A stretch of 64,000 nucleotides of DNA, from assembly GCA_963757335.1 (NCBI GenBank), contig CAVWRJ010000007.1:1-64000 (forward strand). Direction: 5' to 3'. The notes beneath the pieces were generated by a model. The model saw only the letters and a list, made by a program, of their open reading frames with translations, was not told the DNA's origin and did no database searches. The stretch comes from DASQPA01 sp963757335. GTDB taxonomy: Bacteria > Acidobacteriota > Thermoanaerobaculia > Multivoradales > UBA5704. The translations under genes and the position numbers were made by a program. This document shows, piece after piece, positions 36,637 to 46,657 of this stretch (position 1 is the stretch's first letter; each line of letters begins with the position of its first letter).

Positions 36637-38292
36637 ATGCATCCGCGCCTCGCCGCCTGTCTGCTCCTCGCCGCCGCCGCCGGTCCCGCTCCCGCCGGTC
36701 CCGCCCAGCGGGTCGTGTTCCTCACCCCGGCGGGGGAGAGCGGCCGGCCGGAGCTCGTCCGGCTCGCCGCCGACCTCGACCGCTCGGCAGCCGAAATGGC
36801 GGGCGAGCTCCCCCTGGCTCCGCACGCGCCGCCGGTGCGGATCGCCGTCGCGCCCGATTTCGTCGCCCAGGCGCGCGAGACCGGGGAGATCGGTCCGGCC
36901 GTCCTCGGCGGCCGGGCCGACCTCTCCCTGGTCTACCATCCGGACGACCTCTTCGCCTACCGCTACGCCGTCGCCCAGGTGCTCCTCGCGCGCTCGGGCT
37001 CCGCCTCCAAGCAGCCGCCCTGGCTCGCCCGCGGCGCCGCGCTCTGGCTCTCCGGCGGCTGGTACGGCCGGCCCTGGCGCGACTGGCTGCCCCGCCTCGC
37101 CGCGGCGCGGGCCCTGCCGACCGCGGAGCAGCTGCTCGCGACCGAGATGCAGCCCGACGCCTCGGTACCTCTATGGACCCCGGCCGCCGCGGCGGTGGTC
37201 GATCGGCTCCCCGGGAGAACCCTCGCCGAGAAGCTGGCGCGGCCGCCCGCTCCGGCCGCGGTCGCCGCCCTCCTCGCCGAGCTCGGCCGGCTGCCCGCAC
37301 CTCCCCCCCGCCGCCGCCGCCGCCGGGCGGGCCGCGGTTCTTGAAGGGGGTCTCCCTCGCCATGCTCAACCGCCTGGAGGGGGGCTACCACGCGCCGGGG
37401 CTCGACGCCCGGCTCGACGGCCTCGCCCGGCTCGGGGTGGACGCGGTCTCGCTGATGCCCTTCGCCTACCAGGAGGCGCCGGACCGGCCGCGGCTGGTCT
37501 ATTTGAACCGCCGGCCGGAGAGCGAGACCGACACCGGTCTCGTCCACGCCGTGCGCCGGGCCCACGCCCACGGCATGACCGTCCTCTACAAGCCTGCACA
37601 TCTGGGTCGGACGGGACAGCTGGCCGGGGGACATCGCGATGACCAACGAGGCCGACTGGGCGACCTGGTGGGCGGGCTACCGGCGTTTCCTCCTCCACCA
37701 CGCCCTCCTCGCCGGCTGGGCGAAGGCCGATCTCTTGAGCATCGGCTGCGAGCTGGCGAAGACCACCGGCCGGACGGCCGACTGGCGGGAGCTGATCGCC
37801 GCCGTCCGGCTCCTCTACCCGGGCCGGCTCACCTACGCGGCGAACTGGGGCGGCGACTTAGAGCAGGTGGCCTTCTGGGACCGGCTGGACGTCGCCGGGG
37901 TGGACGCCTACTACCCGCTGACGGAGGACCCCAAGGCGGACGCCGCCAAGCTGGCGGCGGGAGCCCGGGCGGTGGTCGACCGCCTGGAGGCCGCGGCGCG
38001 CCGGGCCGGCAAGCCGCTCCTCCTGACCGAGGTCGGCTTCGCGGCGAGCGCCGGCACCTGGACGGCGCCGCACAAAGAGGGGGGGACCTACTCCGAGGCG
38101 GACCAGGCCGCCGCCTACACCGCCCTCTTCGCCGCCCTCGACCACCGCCCCTGGCTCGCCGGCACCTTCGTCTGGAAAACCTTCAGCGGCAGCGAGGACC
38201 GCTGGCGCCACGACGCGCCGGACTTCCGGTTCCTGGGGCGGCAGGCGGAGGGGGTGGTGCGGACGTATTACGGGAAGTACTACGGGAAATAG
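36637..38292 (+). CDS. GH113-like glycoside hydrolase with an N-terminal degenerate peptidase-MA-like domain (two frameshifts)
   Basis: About 550 codons. Signal peptide (LAACLLLAAAAGPAPAG). Residues ~25-220 resemble a peptidase-MA gluzincin (RYAVAQVLLARSG...PPWLARGAALWLSGG), but the HExxH zinc motif is replaced by RYAVAQ, so it is not a protease. After a Pro-rich linker a TIM barrel begins: FLKGVSLAMLNRLEGGYHAP, VDAVSLMPFAYQ and HGMTVLYKP. It continues in a third frame with DLLSIGCELAKTT (acid/base Glu) and KPLLLTEVGFAAS (nucleophile Glu), typical of GH113 beta-mannanase-like enzymes. Breaks lie at the C7 run 37303-37309 and near 37594, both explained by one inserted base. It acts outside the cytoplasm on a glycan, possibly a mannan. 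Confidence 0.75.
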
Positions 38293-38352
38293 ACTTCCCT
38301 ACCCCCTCCTGGCTCGCGTCTTGCTGCGCCTTCCTCCCTGGCCGCTGTCATA

Positions 38353-39213
38353 ATGCCCCTCATGGAGAGAGAACTGCTCGACACCGCGATCGCCGCCGCC
38401 GCCGCCGGCGCGGAGGTCGTCAGCCGCTACTTCCGGGGGACCGGCCTGGATGTCCGGCAGAAGGGGGAGAACGACTTCGTCACCCGGGCGGACAAGGAGA
38501 GCGAGGAGGCGATCGTGCGGACGATCCTCTCCCGCCATCCCGATCACCGGATCCTCGCCGAGGAGGGGGGAGCCCGGGCCGGGGGGGGCGGCGACCACGA
38601 GTGGGTGATCGACCCGCTCGACGGCACCACCAACTTCCTCCAGGGGCTGCCGGTCTTCTGCGTCTCGGTCGCCTGCCGGAAAGGGGACGAGCTCCTCGCC
38701 GGGGCGATCCACGATCCTTCCGGGGAGAACGTCTTCGCCGCCGCGGCAGGTGCCGGCGCGACCTGGAACGGCAAGCCGATGCGGGTCTCGTCCCAGGCCG
38801 GCCTCAAGGGGGCGTTTCTTGCGACCGGCTACCCGTTCCGCGCTCATCCGACCCTGGACCTCTACCTCGCCGCCTTCAGAGACGCCTTCCTGGAGGTCAA
38901 GGCCATCCGCCGCTGCGGGGCCGCCGCCCTCGACCTCGCCTACACCGCGGCCGGCGTCTACGACGGCTTTTTCGAGTTCCGGCTCTCGCCTTGGGACATT
39001 GCCGCCGGCATTCTCCTCATCCGCGAGGCCGGGGGCCGGGTGACCGACCTGGACGGCGGCGAGGACTTCTTCCGTTCCGGCAACGTCGTCGCCGGCACCG
39101 TGGGGGTGCAGGGCGAGCTGCGGGCGACGATCGGCCGCCACGCGAGCGAGGCCGCCCTCGACCGGATCCACCCCTTCGGACCGCCAGCGATGGCACCGCT
39201 CGCCACCTCATGA
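38353..39213 (+). CDS. inositol monophosphatase family protein
   Basis: 286-residue Mg-dependent phosphatase: DFVTRADKESEEAIV, ILAEEGG, the metal motif IDPLDGTTNFLQG and the second motif SPWDIAAGILLIREAGG. Family members hydrolyse inositol phosphates, PAP or sugar phosphates such as histidinol phosphate. Its stop overlaps the M23 peptidase start (ATGA), placing it in a cell-envelope operon. Specificity is not predictable. Confidence 0.92.
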   Translation: MPLMERELLDTAIAAAAAGAEVVSRYFRGTGLDVRQKGENDFVTRADKESEEAIVRTILSRHPDHRILAEEGGARAGGGGDHEWVIDPLDGTTNFLQGLPVFCVSVACRKGDELLAGAIHDPSGENVFAAAAGAGATWNGKPMRVSSQAGLKGAFLATGYPFRAHPTLDLYLAAFRDAFLEVKAIRRCGAAALDLAYTAAGVYDGFFEFRLSPWDIAAGILLIREAGGRVTDLDGGEDFFRSGNVVAGTVGVQGELRATIGRHASEAALDRIHPFGPPAMAPLATS

Positions 39214-40364
39214 CCGAACCCGGCACCGCCGCCGCGCTCTCGCCGCACGAGGCCGCCAAGGCCGCCGCTGCCGCCGATGCCGCCGATGCCGCCAACGTCC
39301 CGGGAGCCGGCCGGCGGCGGGTCCGCGGCCTGGAGATCCAGATCCACCCCTCGAACATCCGGCGGCGGGTGGTCTACCTCTTCCTCGGCCGCGCCGAGCT
39401 CACCCTGTGGTCCCTGGCCGGCCTCGCCTTCGCCCTCTTCTTGACCGTCTCCCTGGCCTTCGCCCCCGGCGTCGTCAAGGGCCTCCTGAGCAGCCAGGAG
39501 TACCAGGGGATGGCTGCCGAGCGGGCGCGGCAGGGGGAGCGCCTGCAGGCCCTGGTCGGGCGGATCGCCCAGCTCGCCCAGCGCAGCCGCGGGCTCGGCC
39601 TCAAAGCGGCGAAGGTCCGGCTCGCCTACGGTCTCGGCAATCCATTGGCGCCGGCGGCATCCCCGGCAGCCCCGGCAGCCGGGGCACCCCCGGCAGCGCC
39701 GGCCCCGGACTCGATCTATGCCGACGCCATGGAGCAGGGCGACCGCCTCCGCGGGCGGATGGAGGGGGACCTGGCGCTCCTCGACAGCCGCCTGGGGGAG
39801 GTCGAGCGGTTCGAGCATGCCCACCCCGATCTCGCGGCGACGACCCCCGCGGCCTGCCCGCTCAAAGGCGGGCGCTTCGTCCTCATCAGCTCTTTCGCCC
39901 ACCGCCGCAGCCCGTTCACCCACACCCCGGAGTTCCACCCCGGGCTCGACCTCGCCGCCCGCCTCGGTACGCCGGTCCACGCCCCGGCCGACGGCACGGT
40001 GGTCTTCGCCGGCCAGCTGCCGCCCGGTCATGGCGGGGTCTGGTGGCGGCTCGGCAACCTGGTGCTGGTCGCCGACGGCGACCGCTTCTACACCGCCTTC
40101 GGCCACCTGGGGGAGATCCGGGTGCGCCGCGGCGAGCGGGTGCGCCGGGGGATGGTCCTGGGGACGGTCGGCAACAGCGGCTGGAGCACCAGCCCCCATC
40201 TGCACTACGAGATCCGGCGCGCGAACGCCCCCGGGGCCGACTACCGCCCCGTCGACCCGCGTATCTACATCCTGGACCACCGCTGGCCCAACGAGGAGCG
40301 CCTGCTCTTCGGGGCGGGGAGCGGCCCCCGGCCGGGGGAGTACGAGCCGTTGCCGGTCCGATGA
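39210..40364 (+). CDS. membrane-anchored M23 (LytM) peptidase
   Basis: 384 residues. Ala/Asp-rich repeat N-terminus, basic stretch, one TM helix (~65-86), a periplasmic coiled coil with an Ala/Pro repeat, then a C-terminal LytM domain: FHPGLDLAARLGTPVHAPAD (His and Asp zinc ligands), GHLGEIRVRRGERV and SPHLHYEIR (HxH). With intact ligands it should cleave peptidoglycan cross-bridges. It sits between the IMPase and a bactofilin-like gene with 4-nt overlaps on both sides; M23-bactofilin pairs shape cells in other bacteria. Confidence 0.9.
   Translation: MTEPGTAAALSPHEAAKAAAAADAADAANVPGAGRRRVRGLEIQIHPSNIRRRVVYLFLGRAELTLWSLAGLAFALFLTVSLAFAPGVVKGLLSSQEYQGMAAERARQGERLQALVGRIAQLAQRSRGLGLKAAKVRLAYGLGNPLAPAASPAAPAAGAPPAAPAPDSIYADAMEQGDRLRGRMEGDLALLDSRLGEVERFEHAHPDLAATTPAACPLKGGRFVLISSFAHRRSPFTHTPEFHPGLDLAARLGTPVHAPADGTVVFAGQLPPGHGGVWWRLGNLVLVADGDRFYTAFGHLGEIRVRRGERVRRGMVLGTVGNSGWSTSPHLHYEIRRANAPGADYRPVDPRIYILDHRWPNEERLLFGAGSGPRPGEYEPLPVR
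39261..39299 (+). repeat. 9-nt-period coding repeat, M23 N-terminus
   Basis: GCCGCCGCTGCC then GCCGATGCC units encode AAAAADAADAANV before the TM helix. Confidence 0.75.
39651..39709 (+). repeat. 9-nt-period coding repeat, M23 linker
   Basis: CCCGGCAGC-type units give an alternating Ala/Pro linker (PAASPAAPAAGAPPAAPAP) between the coiled coil halves. Confidence 0.65.
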
Positions 40365-41176
40365 ACCGCCGCCGGAAATTCAGGCCGCCGGCCGATGCCG
40401 CCCCCGCCGCCGCCGGTGCCTCCAACGCCGCCAATATCGCGCCGACGCTCGTCATCCCGCCAGGGACGCGGATCGAGGTCGACGCCTCGGGCCAGCTCTC
40501 GGTCTATGCCCCGGGCAACCTCGTCATCCAGAACTCGGGATCGTACGGGACCCTCGAATCGGCGGGCTCGATCCGCATCGACCGCGGGGTCGAGGTCGAG
40601 GCGGTGCACGTCGTCTGCGCCGAGACCTGTTTCGTCCAGGGGAGCCTGACGGCCTGGAAGGTGACCGCCCGCACCCTCCACCTGGACGACACGGCGCGGG
40701 TCCACGTCGTGCTCCAGGAGACCCCGCGGCTGGAGGTCGGCCGCGATGCCCGGCTGGTCGGCGCCTTCGGCTCCGAGAGCGAGCTCTTCCACCTCTTCGC
40801 CCGCTTCGCCCACCAGGTGCGGACCCTCCCCTTCACCCTCGAGCGCCGCACCGCGCGGCGCGAGCTCAAAGAGGCGGAGCCAGCGACCGAAATGGCGACT
40901 GCTGGCGCCGAGGTTGCCGCCGATCTCCTGCCGCCCCTCGGCGACCTCCCCGAACCGCTCCTCTTCGCCCTCGTTTTAGTCGAGCGCGAGCTGGAGATGA
41001 AGATCCACGGCCCGGCCGCCCAGCGCGCCCTGGGGGAGATCCTGAAGCTCCTCCAGGGGCAGGACTTGGAGACGCTGCGCCACACCTACCGCCTGCTCTT
41101 CAGCCGGGTCTCCGAGCCGCGGGAGGACGCCGTCCGCGCCCTCGAGCTGGTGACCGGCTACTACGGACCGGCGTAG
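40361..41176 (+). CDS. bactofilin-like beta-helical protein
   Basis: 271 residues. After a repeat-coded Ala/Asn-rich tail, residues ~30-130 show short regularly spaced strands of a beta-helix (IEVDASGQLSVYAPGNLVIQ, GTLESAGSIRIDRG, VFVQGSLTAW-like turns). The C-terminal half is helical (LFHLFARFAHQV...LKLLQGQDLETLRHTYRLLF). The first half resembles bactofilins, which polymerise without nucleotide and recruit M23 peptidases; the helical domain is an addition I do not recognise. It overlaps the M23 gene by 4 nt. Confidence 0.6.
   Translation: MNRRRKFRPPADAAPAAAGASNAANIAPTLVIPPGTRIEVDASGQLSVYAPGNLVIQNSGSYGTLESAGSIRIDRGVEVEAVHVVCAETCFVQGSLTAWKVTARTLHLDDTARVHVVLQETPRLEVGRDARLVGAFGSESELFHLFARFAHQVRTLPFTLERRTARRELKEAEPATEMATAGAEVAADLLPPLGDLPEPLLFALVLVERELEMKIHGPAAQRALGEILKLLQGQDLETLRHTYRLLFSRVSEPREDAVRALELVTGYYGPA
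40391..40441 (+). repeat. 9-nt-period coding repeat, bactofilin-like N-terminus
   Basis: Degenerate GCCGATGCC / GCCTCCAACGCC units encode ADAAPAAAGASNAANIA directly before the predicted beta-helix. Confidence 0.6.
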
Positions 41177-41197
41177 GCGCTTAGCCGTGGTCCGCCG

Positions 41198-41770
41198 TCA
41201 CTCGGAAGCGGCGGCGGCAGCATCGGCCTGGACGACCCCGGCGGCGAGCGGCGAGACCGTGCTCGCCTGCGGGCCCTCGAAGCCCTGCTCCTCGGCGTAG
41301 CGCACCCGCGCCCCCACGGCCAGGGCCTCGAAGCCGGGGTCCAGAACGGAATTCTTGTGGAAGTAGAGCTCGCGCCCGTCCTTCCCGGCGAGGAAGCCGA
41401 AGCCCTCCTCGGGGAAGATGCGGAGGACGGTCCCCTCGGGGGGCGTGACGTTGGTCTTCACCTCGCCGCGGCGCTTCCTCGCATACTCCTCGACCTGCCG
41501 CTCGGCGGCGTCGAAGGCGTCCTGGACCGCGGCGTTCAAGGTCTCGGACTCTTTGTTGGCGACCAGCTCGTTGCCCGGCACCGTGATGTCGAGCCGCACC
41601 CGCCAGGGCCCACCCTCGTGGTGATGGTTGCTGGGGCCCTCGACGGCGATGCGGCAGCTCGTGATGCGATGGTAGTAACGCTCGAGCTTGTCCACCCGGG
41701 CGCGCAGGTCGGCCTCCAGCTGGGGGGACAGCGTGGCACGGCGGGCGGAAAGCTCCAAGGGTACCTGCAT
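41198..41770 (-). CDS. HPF/RaiA ribosome hibernation factor fused to a cold-shock domain
   Basis: 190 residues. N-terminal ~100: HPF/RaiA fold (LSPQLEADLRARVDKLERYY, SCRIAVEGP, DITVPGNELVANKESE, AAVQDAFDAAERQVEEYARK), which binds the 30S decoding region. C-terminal ~70: cold-shock domain (GTVLRIFPEEGFGFLAGKDG, ELYFHKNSVL), with RNP1-like GFGFL and RNP2-like LYFHK. This replaces the dimerising tail of long HPF and suggests RNA contact during stress. GAGGAG precedes the ATG; a longer frame to 41857 lacks support. Confidence 0.88.
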   Translation of the reverse strand: MQVPLELSARRATLSPQLEADLRARVDKLERYYHRITSCRIAVEGPSNHHHEGGPWRVRLDITVPGNELVANKESETLNAAVQDAFDAAERQVEEYARKRRGEVKTNVTPPEGTVLRIFPEEGFGFLAGKDGRELYFHKNSVLDPGFEALAVGARVRYAEEQGFEGPQASTVSPLAAGVVQADAAAAASE

Positions 41771-41860
41771 GCGCTCTTCTCCTCTCGGGAACCGGGGAGG
41801 CTCTAGAGCCCCCCGCGGTGAATCGTCACCCGACGAAAGTCGCAAAGCGCATGCCACGCC

Positions 41861-43633
<1,773 letters not shown>

Positions 43634-43716
43634 GGATGTCCTCGTGCAGAGTGTAGCTTAGAGTTGTTGAGGGCATCGACCCTGCATGCTCTCTGGCGAG
43701 AGGGAGAGATCGATCC

Positions 43717-44889
43717 ATGCGCGAGGTAAGGAGAACGAACCGTCCCTGGACCCTGGCCCCCTGGGGGCTCGCCGTCCTCTGCTCCATCTACACCTGCTCG
43801 GCCCGCGGCCGCTCCGGCGCCGACCTGCCGCTTTCGAGCATCCACCTGCCCCCCGGCTTCTCCATCTCGCTCTTCTCGGGCGACGTGCCCGGCGCCCGCT
43901 CGCTCTCCCTGTCGCCCGGCGGAGTGCTCTACGTCGGCACCCAGGAGGGGAAGGTCTACGCTCTGGTCGACCGGAACCGCGACGGCAAGGCCGACAAGGT
44001 CTACACGGTCGCCTCCGGCCTCGACACCCCGAACGGCGTCGCCTTCAAGGACGGCGCCCTCTACATCGGCCTGGTCTCCCAGATGCTCCGGCTGGACGCC
44101 ATCGAAGCGCACCTGGAGCACCCGCCGAAGCCGGTGCCGGTGGGGCCGGCCTTCCCCACGGACCGCGGCCATGGCTGGAAGTTCATCCGCTTCGGGCCGG
44201 ACGGCCAGCTCTACGTGCCGGTCGGGGCGCCCTGCAACATCTGCGAGATCAAGGACCCCTACGCGACGATCAACCGCATGCGGGTCGACGGCAACAGCCG
44301 GCAGATCTTCGCCCGCGGCATCCGCAACACCGTCGGCTTCGACTGGCAGCCGGGCACCGGCGTCCTCTGGTTCACCGACAACGGCCGCGACTGGCTGGGT
44401 GACGACCTGCCCCCCGACGAGCTCAACCGGGCGCCCCAGGCGGGCCTTCACTTCGGCTACCCCTTCTGCCACGGCGGCGACCTCGCCGACCCCAAGTACG
44501 GCGCCGGCCACCCCTGCTCGCAGTACACCCCGCCGGCCATCAAGCTCGGGCCGCACGTGGCGGCGCTCGGGATGCGCTTCTACACCGGCGCCATGTTCCC
44601 CCCCGAGTACAAAAACCAGATCTTCATCGCCGAGCACGGCTCCTGGAACCGCAGCACCCCCATCGGCTACCGGGTCTCCCTGGTCAAGGTGGAGGGCGAC
44701 CGCGCCGTCTCCTACCAGCCGTTCGCCGAGGGCTGGCTCGGCGGCGGGCGCAACTGGGGCCGGCCGGTGGACGTCGAGGTAGCGCCGGACGGCGCCCTCC
44801 TCGTCTCGGACGACAAGGCGGGGGCGATCTACCGCATCGCCTATACCGGCACTGGCGGCACTGGCGGCACTAAGCCAGCTACGAAGTAG
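43717..44889 (+). CDS. PQQ-dependent sugar dehydrogenase (sorbosone/aldose dehydrogenase type)
   Basis: 390 residues, exported (N-terminal basic region, LAPWGLAVLCSIYTCSA with a possible lipobox Cys). Six-bladed propeller motifs follow: GFSISLFSGDVPGARSLSLS, LYVGTQEGKVYAL, GLDTPNGVAFKDG, FPTDRGHGWKFIRFGPDGQL, IFARGIRNTVGFDW and FIAEHGSWNRS. The GHGWK and RNTVGFDW segments carry the expected catalytic His and PQQ-binding Arg. It oxidises aldoses in the periplasm, passing electrons to the respiratory chain. Confidence 0.9.
   Translation: MREVRRTNRPWTLAPWGLAVLCSIYTCSARGRSGADLPLSSIHLPPGFSISLFSGDVPGARSLSLSPGGVLYVGTQEGKVYALVDRNRDGKADKVYTVASGLDTPNGVAFKDGALYIGLVSQMLRLDAIEAHLEHPPKPVPVGPAFPTDRGHGWKFIRFGPDGQLYVPVGAPCNICEIKDPYATINRMRVDGNSRQIFARGIRNTVGFDWQPGTGVLWFTDNGRDWLGDDLPPDELNRAPQAGLHFGYPFCHGGDLADPKYGAGHPCSQYTPPAIKLGPHVAALGMRFYTGAMFPPEYKNQIFIAEHGSWNRSTPIGYRVSLVKVEGDRAVSYQPFAEGWLGGGRNWGRPVDVEVAPDGALLVSDDKAGAIYRIAYTGTGGTGGTKPATK
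44848..44871 (+). repeat. 9-nt-period coding repeat, PQQ dehydrogenase C-terminus
   Basis: GGCACTGGC repeated as GGCACTGGCGGCACTGGCGG encodes a Gly-Thr-Gly-Gly tail after the last propeller strand. Confidence 0.7.
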
Positions 44890-44919
44890 CCCTCCGAAGT
44901 CTTCGTGGAAGAAGAAAAA

Positions 44920-44948
44920 GCGGGCGCCCTCCGGACGGGGGCGCCCGC
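44920..44948. terminator. candidate terminator hairpin
   Basis: GCGGGCGCCC and GGGCGCCCGC form a perfect 10-bp stem 30 nt after the PQQ dehydrogenase. The flank with a T-run is on the minus strand (CTTTTTCTTC), so its efficiency for the + transcript is uncertain. Confidence 0.45.
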
Positions 44949-45065
44949 GGTCCTTCCCGGGCCCGCCAAAAGCTCGCTTCAAACGCCGCCGTACCGCCTT
45001 TCCGGATCTCTATCCTACTGAATCTTTTATGGTTAACTTCCCTCGCCGAGAGCGAGAGAAGAACC

Positions 45066-45854
45066 ATGACCGAGCCGCTGCGCCTCCTGATCGTCGACCG
45101 CCATCAGCTCTTCCGGGAGTGCCTCGCCGCGGTCCTCGACCTGCCGGAAGGGGGTTTCCGGGTGGAGATCGCCAGCCTCGCCGGTATCGGCGGCATCGCC
45201 GGCAGCGCCAGCATCGGCGGCATGGCCCCGGTCGCCGCCGATCTCGCCGAGACGGTCCTGGGGCTCCTCGCGGCCCGCCCCTTCGACGTGCTCCTCGTCG
45301 GCCTCGACCTGCCGGGCCTGCCGAGCGCCGCCGGGCTGATCCGGCAGGCGGCGGCGCGCTCCCCCGAGACCCAGGTCGTCGTCCTGGGGAGCGCCGCGGC
45401 GGACGACGAGATCGTCGCCTGCCTGGAGGCGGGGGCGCGGGGCTATGTCCTGCGCGAGCAGTCGCTCGACGAGCTGCGGACGGCGATCGAGCGGGTGGCG
45501 GCCGGCGAGACCCTGGTGCCCCCGGAGATCGCCCACCGGCTGTTCGGCCGCCTGGGCGAGCTCGGCCGCGAGGGCCGGCGGCGCCGCCGGCTGGAGTTCC
45601 TCGATCTGACCGCCCGCGAGATCCAGATCCTCGGCCTGATCGCCCAGGACCTCCGAAACCAGGAGATCGCGGACCGCCTCTGTCTCTCCGTCCACACGGT
45701 CAAGAACCACGTCCACAACATGCTCGAGAGACTGGAGCTCACCACCCGGGCCGAGGTCGTAAAGTACGCGCGGGACCGCGGCTGGTTATCCTCCCCCAGC
45801 GCCTCACCCAGCCCGACAGTCGTCCGGCCCGGTTCCGGTCCGGCAGAGCGCTGA
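45066..45854 (+). CDS. NarL-type regulator with atypical receiver lacking the phospho-acceptor
   Basis: 262 residues: receiver-like domain (~5-150) and LuxR-type HTH (~180-245: LTAREIQILGLIAQDLRNQE, HTVKNHVHNMLERL). The usual VLLDLDLPG reads VLLVGLDLPG, so the phosphorylated Asp appears replaced by Gly. The receiver also carries a repeat-coded Gly/Ile/Ala insertion (~39-55). DNA binding is probably intact, with activity set by something other than phosphorylation. No kinase is nearby. A second NarL-type regulator follows 65 nt later, behind a strong hairpin. Confidence 0.85.
   Translation: MTEPLRLLIVDRHQLFRECLAAVLDLPEGGFRVEIASLAGIGGIAGSASIGGMAPVAADLAETVLGLLAARPFDVLLVGLDLPGLPSAAGLIRQAAARSPETQVVVLGSAAADDEIVACLEAGARGYVLREQSLDELRTAIERVAAGETLVPPEIAHRLFGRLGELGREGRRRRRLEFLDLTAREIQILGLIAQDLRNQEIADRLCLSVHTVKNHVHNMLERLELTTRAEVVKYARDRGWLSSPSASPSPTVVRPGSGPAER
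45183..45227 (+). repeat. 9-nt-period coding repeat inside receiver domain
   Basis: GGTATCGGCGGCATCGCC and related units encode AGIGGIAGSASIGGMA, inserted between strand 2 and helix 2 of the receiver. Confidence 0.75.
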
Positions 45855-45888
45855 ATCCTTTTTAGTCCCCCCGATCCATTGTCGCCAG

Positions 45889-45919
45889 AAGGCCGCTGCC
45901 CCAAAAGGGGAGCGGCCTT
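45889..45919 (+). promoter_or_regulatory. hairpin covering the RBS of the second NarL regulator
   Basis: AAGGCCGCTGCCCC, loop AAAA, GGGGAGCGGCCTT: a 13-bp stem with one bulged G, ending directly at the ATG. The only Shine-Dalgarno-like GGGGAG lies in its 3' arm. It could shut off translation, or act as a terminator for the first regulator, though no T-run follows. Confidence 0.6.
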
Positions 45920-46654
45920 ATGGGAGAACCGCTGGGACTGAGAATCGTGGGGCAGGATCGCCTCTTCGTCGAGGCGGTCGTGGCCTGGCTCGCCTCCCGC
46001 CCCGATTTCCGGGTGATCGACCTCGCGGCCGCCAATGCCGCCGATGCCGCCAATGCCGCCGATGCCGCGGCATCGGTGACGCCGGAGCCTCCGGCCTGGG
46101 GCGTCGACGTGGTGCTGATCGACTCCAGCCACCGCGACGAGGCGCTCGCCGCCGCCTGGCGGGTGGGGGAGGAGCTGCCGGGGGCGAAGCTGCTGATTCT
46201 CGGGATCGAGCAGGAGGACGAGGGGGTGCTCGACTTCGTCGAGGCGGGGGCCCATGGCTACCTCCTCAAAGGGGCGTCGGCGGCCGACCTCGCGGCGGCC
46301 ATCCACGACGTCCACGCCGGCCGGACCCGCTGCTCGCCGCGGATCGCCGCCGCGGTCCTGGCGCGGATCGGGCGCCTGGGCGAGCTCGACCGCGCCGATC
46401 GCGCCGGGCGGCAGCCCGCCGCCGGCCCGCACGAGGCCCTGACCGGCCGCGAGCTCGACATCCTCCGCCTGCTCGCGGACGGCCTCTCCAACAAGGAGAT
46501 CGCGCTGCGCCTCTCGATCAGCCTCTCGACGGTCAAAAACCACGTCCACAACCTGCTCGTCAAGCTCGCCGTCCGCCGCCGCCGGGAGGCGATCCGGTTC
46601 GCCTACGAGCAGGGGCTCCTCCCCGATCTTCTGGGGGACCGGGAGGGAGGATGA
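45920..46654 (+). CDS. NarL-type response regulator with degenerate acidic pocket
   Basis: 244 residues: receiver-like domain and LuxR-type HTH (LTGRELDILRLLADGLSNKE, STVKNHVHNLLVKL). Here the acceptor Asp is present (VDVVLIDSSH), but the acidic pair after strand 1, normally VDDH, reads VGQD, so Mg binding is weakened: the mirror image of the defect in the upstream regulator. An Ala/Asn/Asp repeat is inserted after strand 2. The tail YEQGLLPDLL is typical of these regulators. The gene ends 3 nt before the convergent YfhO-like stop. Confidence 0.85.
   Translation: MGEPLGLRIVGQDRLFVEAVVAWLASRPDFRVIDLAAANAADAANAADAAASVTPEPPAWGVDVVLIDSSHRDEALAAAWRVGEELPGAKLLILGIEQEDEGVLDFVEAGAHGYLLKGASAADLAAAIHDVHAGRTRCSPRIAAAVLARIGRLGELDRADRAGRQPAAGPHEALTGRELDILRLLADGLSNKEIALRLSISLSTVKNHVHNLLVKLAVRRRREAIRFAYEQGLLPDLLGDREGG
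46028..46072 (+). repeat. 9-nt-period coding repeat inside second receiver domain
   Basis: GCCAATGCC and GCCGATGCC alternate, encoding AANAADAANAADAA at the same structural position as the repeat in the upstream regulator. Confidence 0.85.
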
Positions 46655-46657
46655 CTT

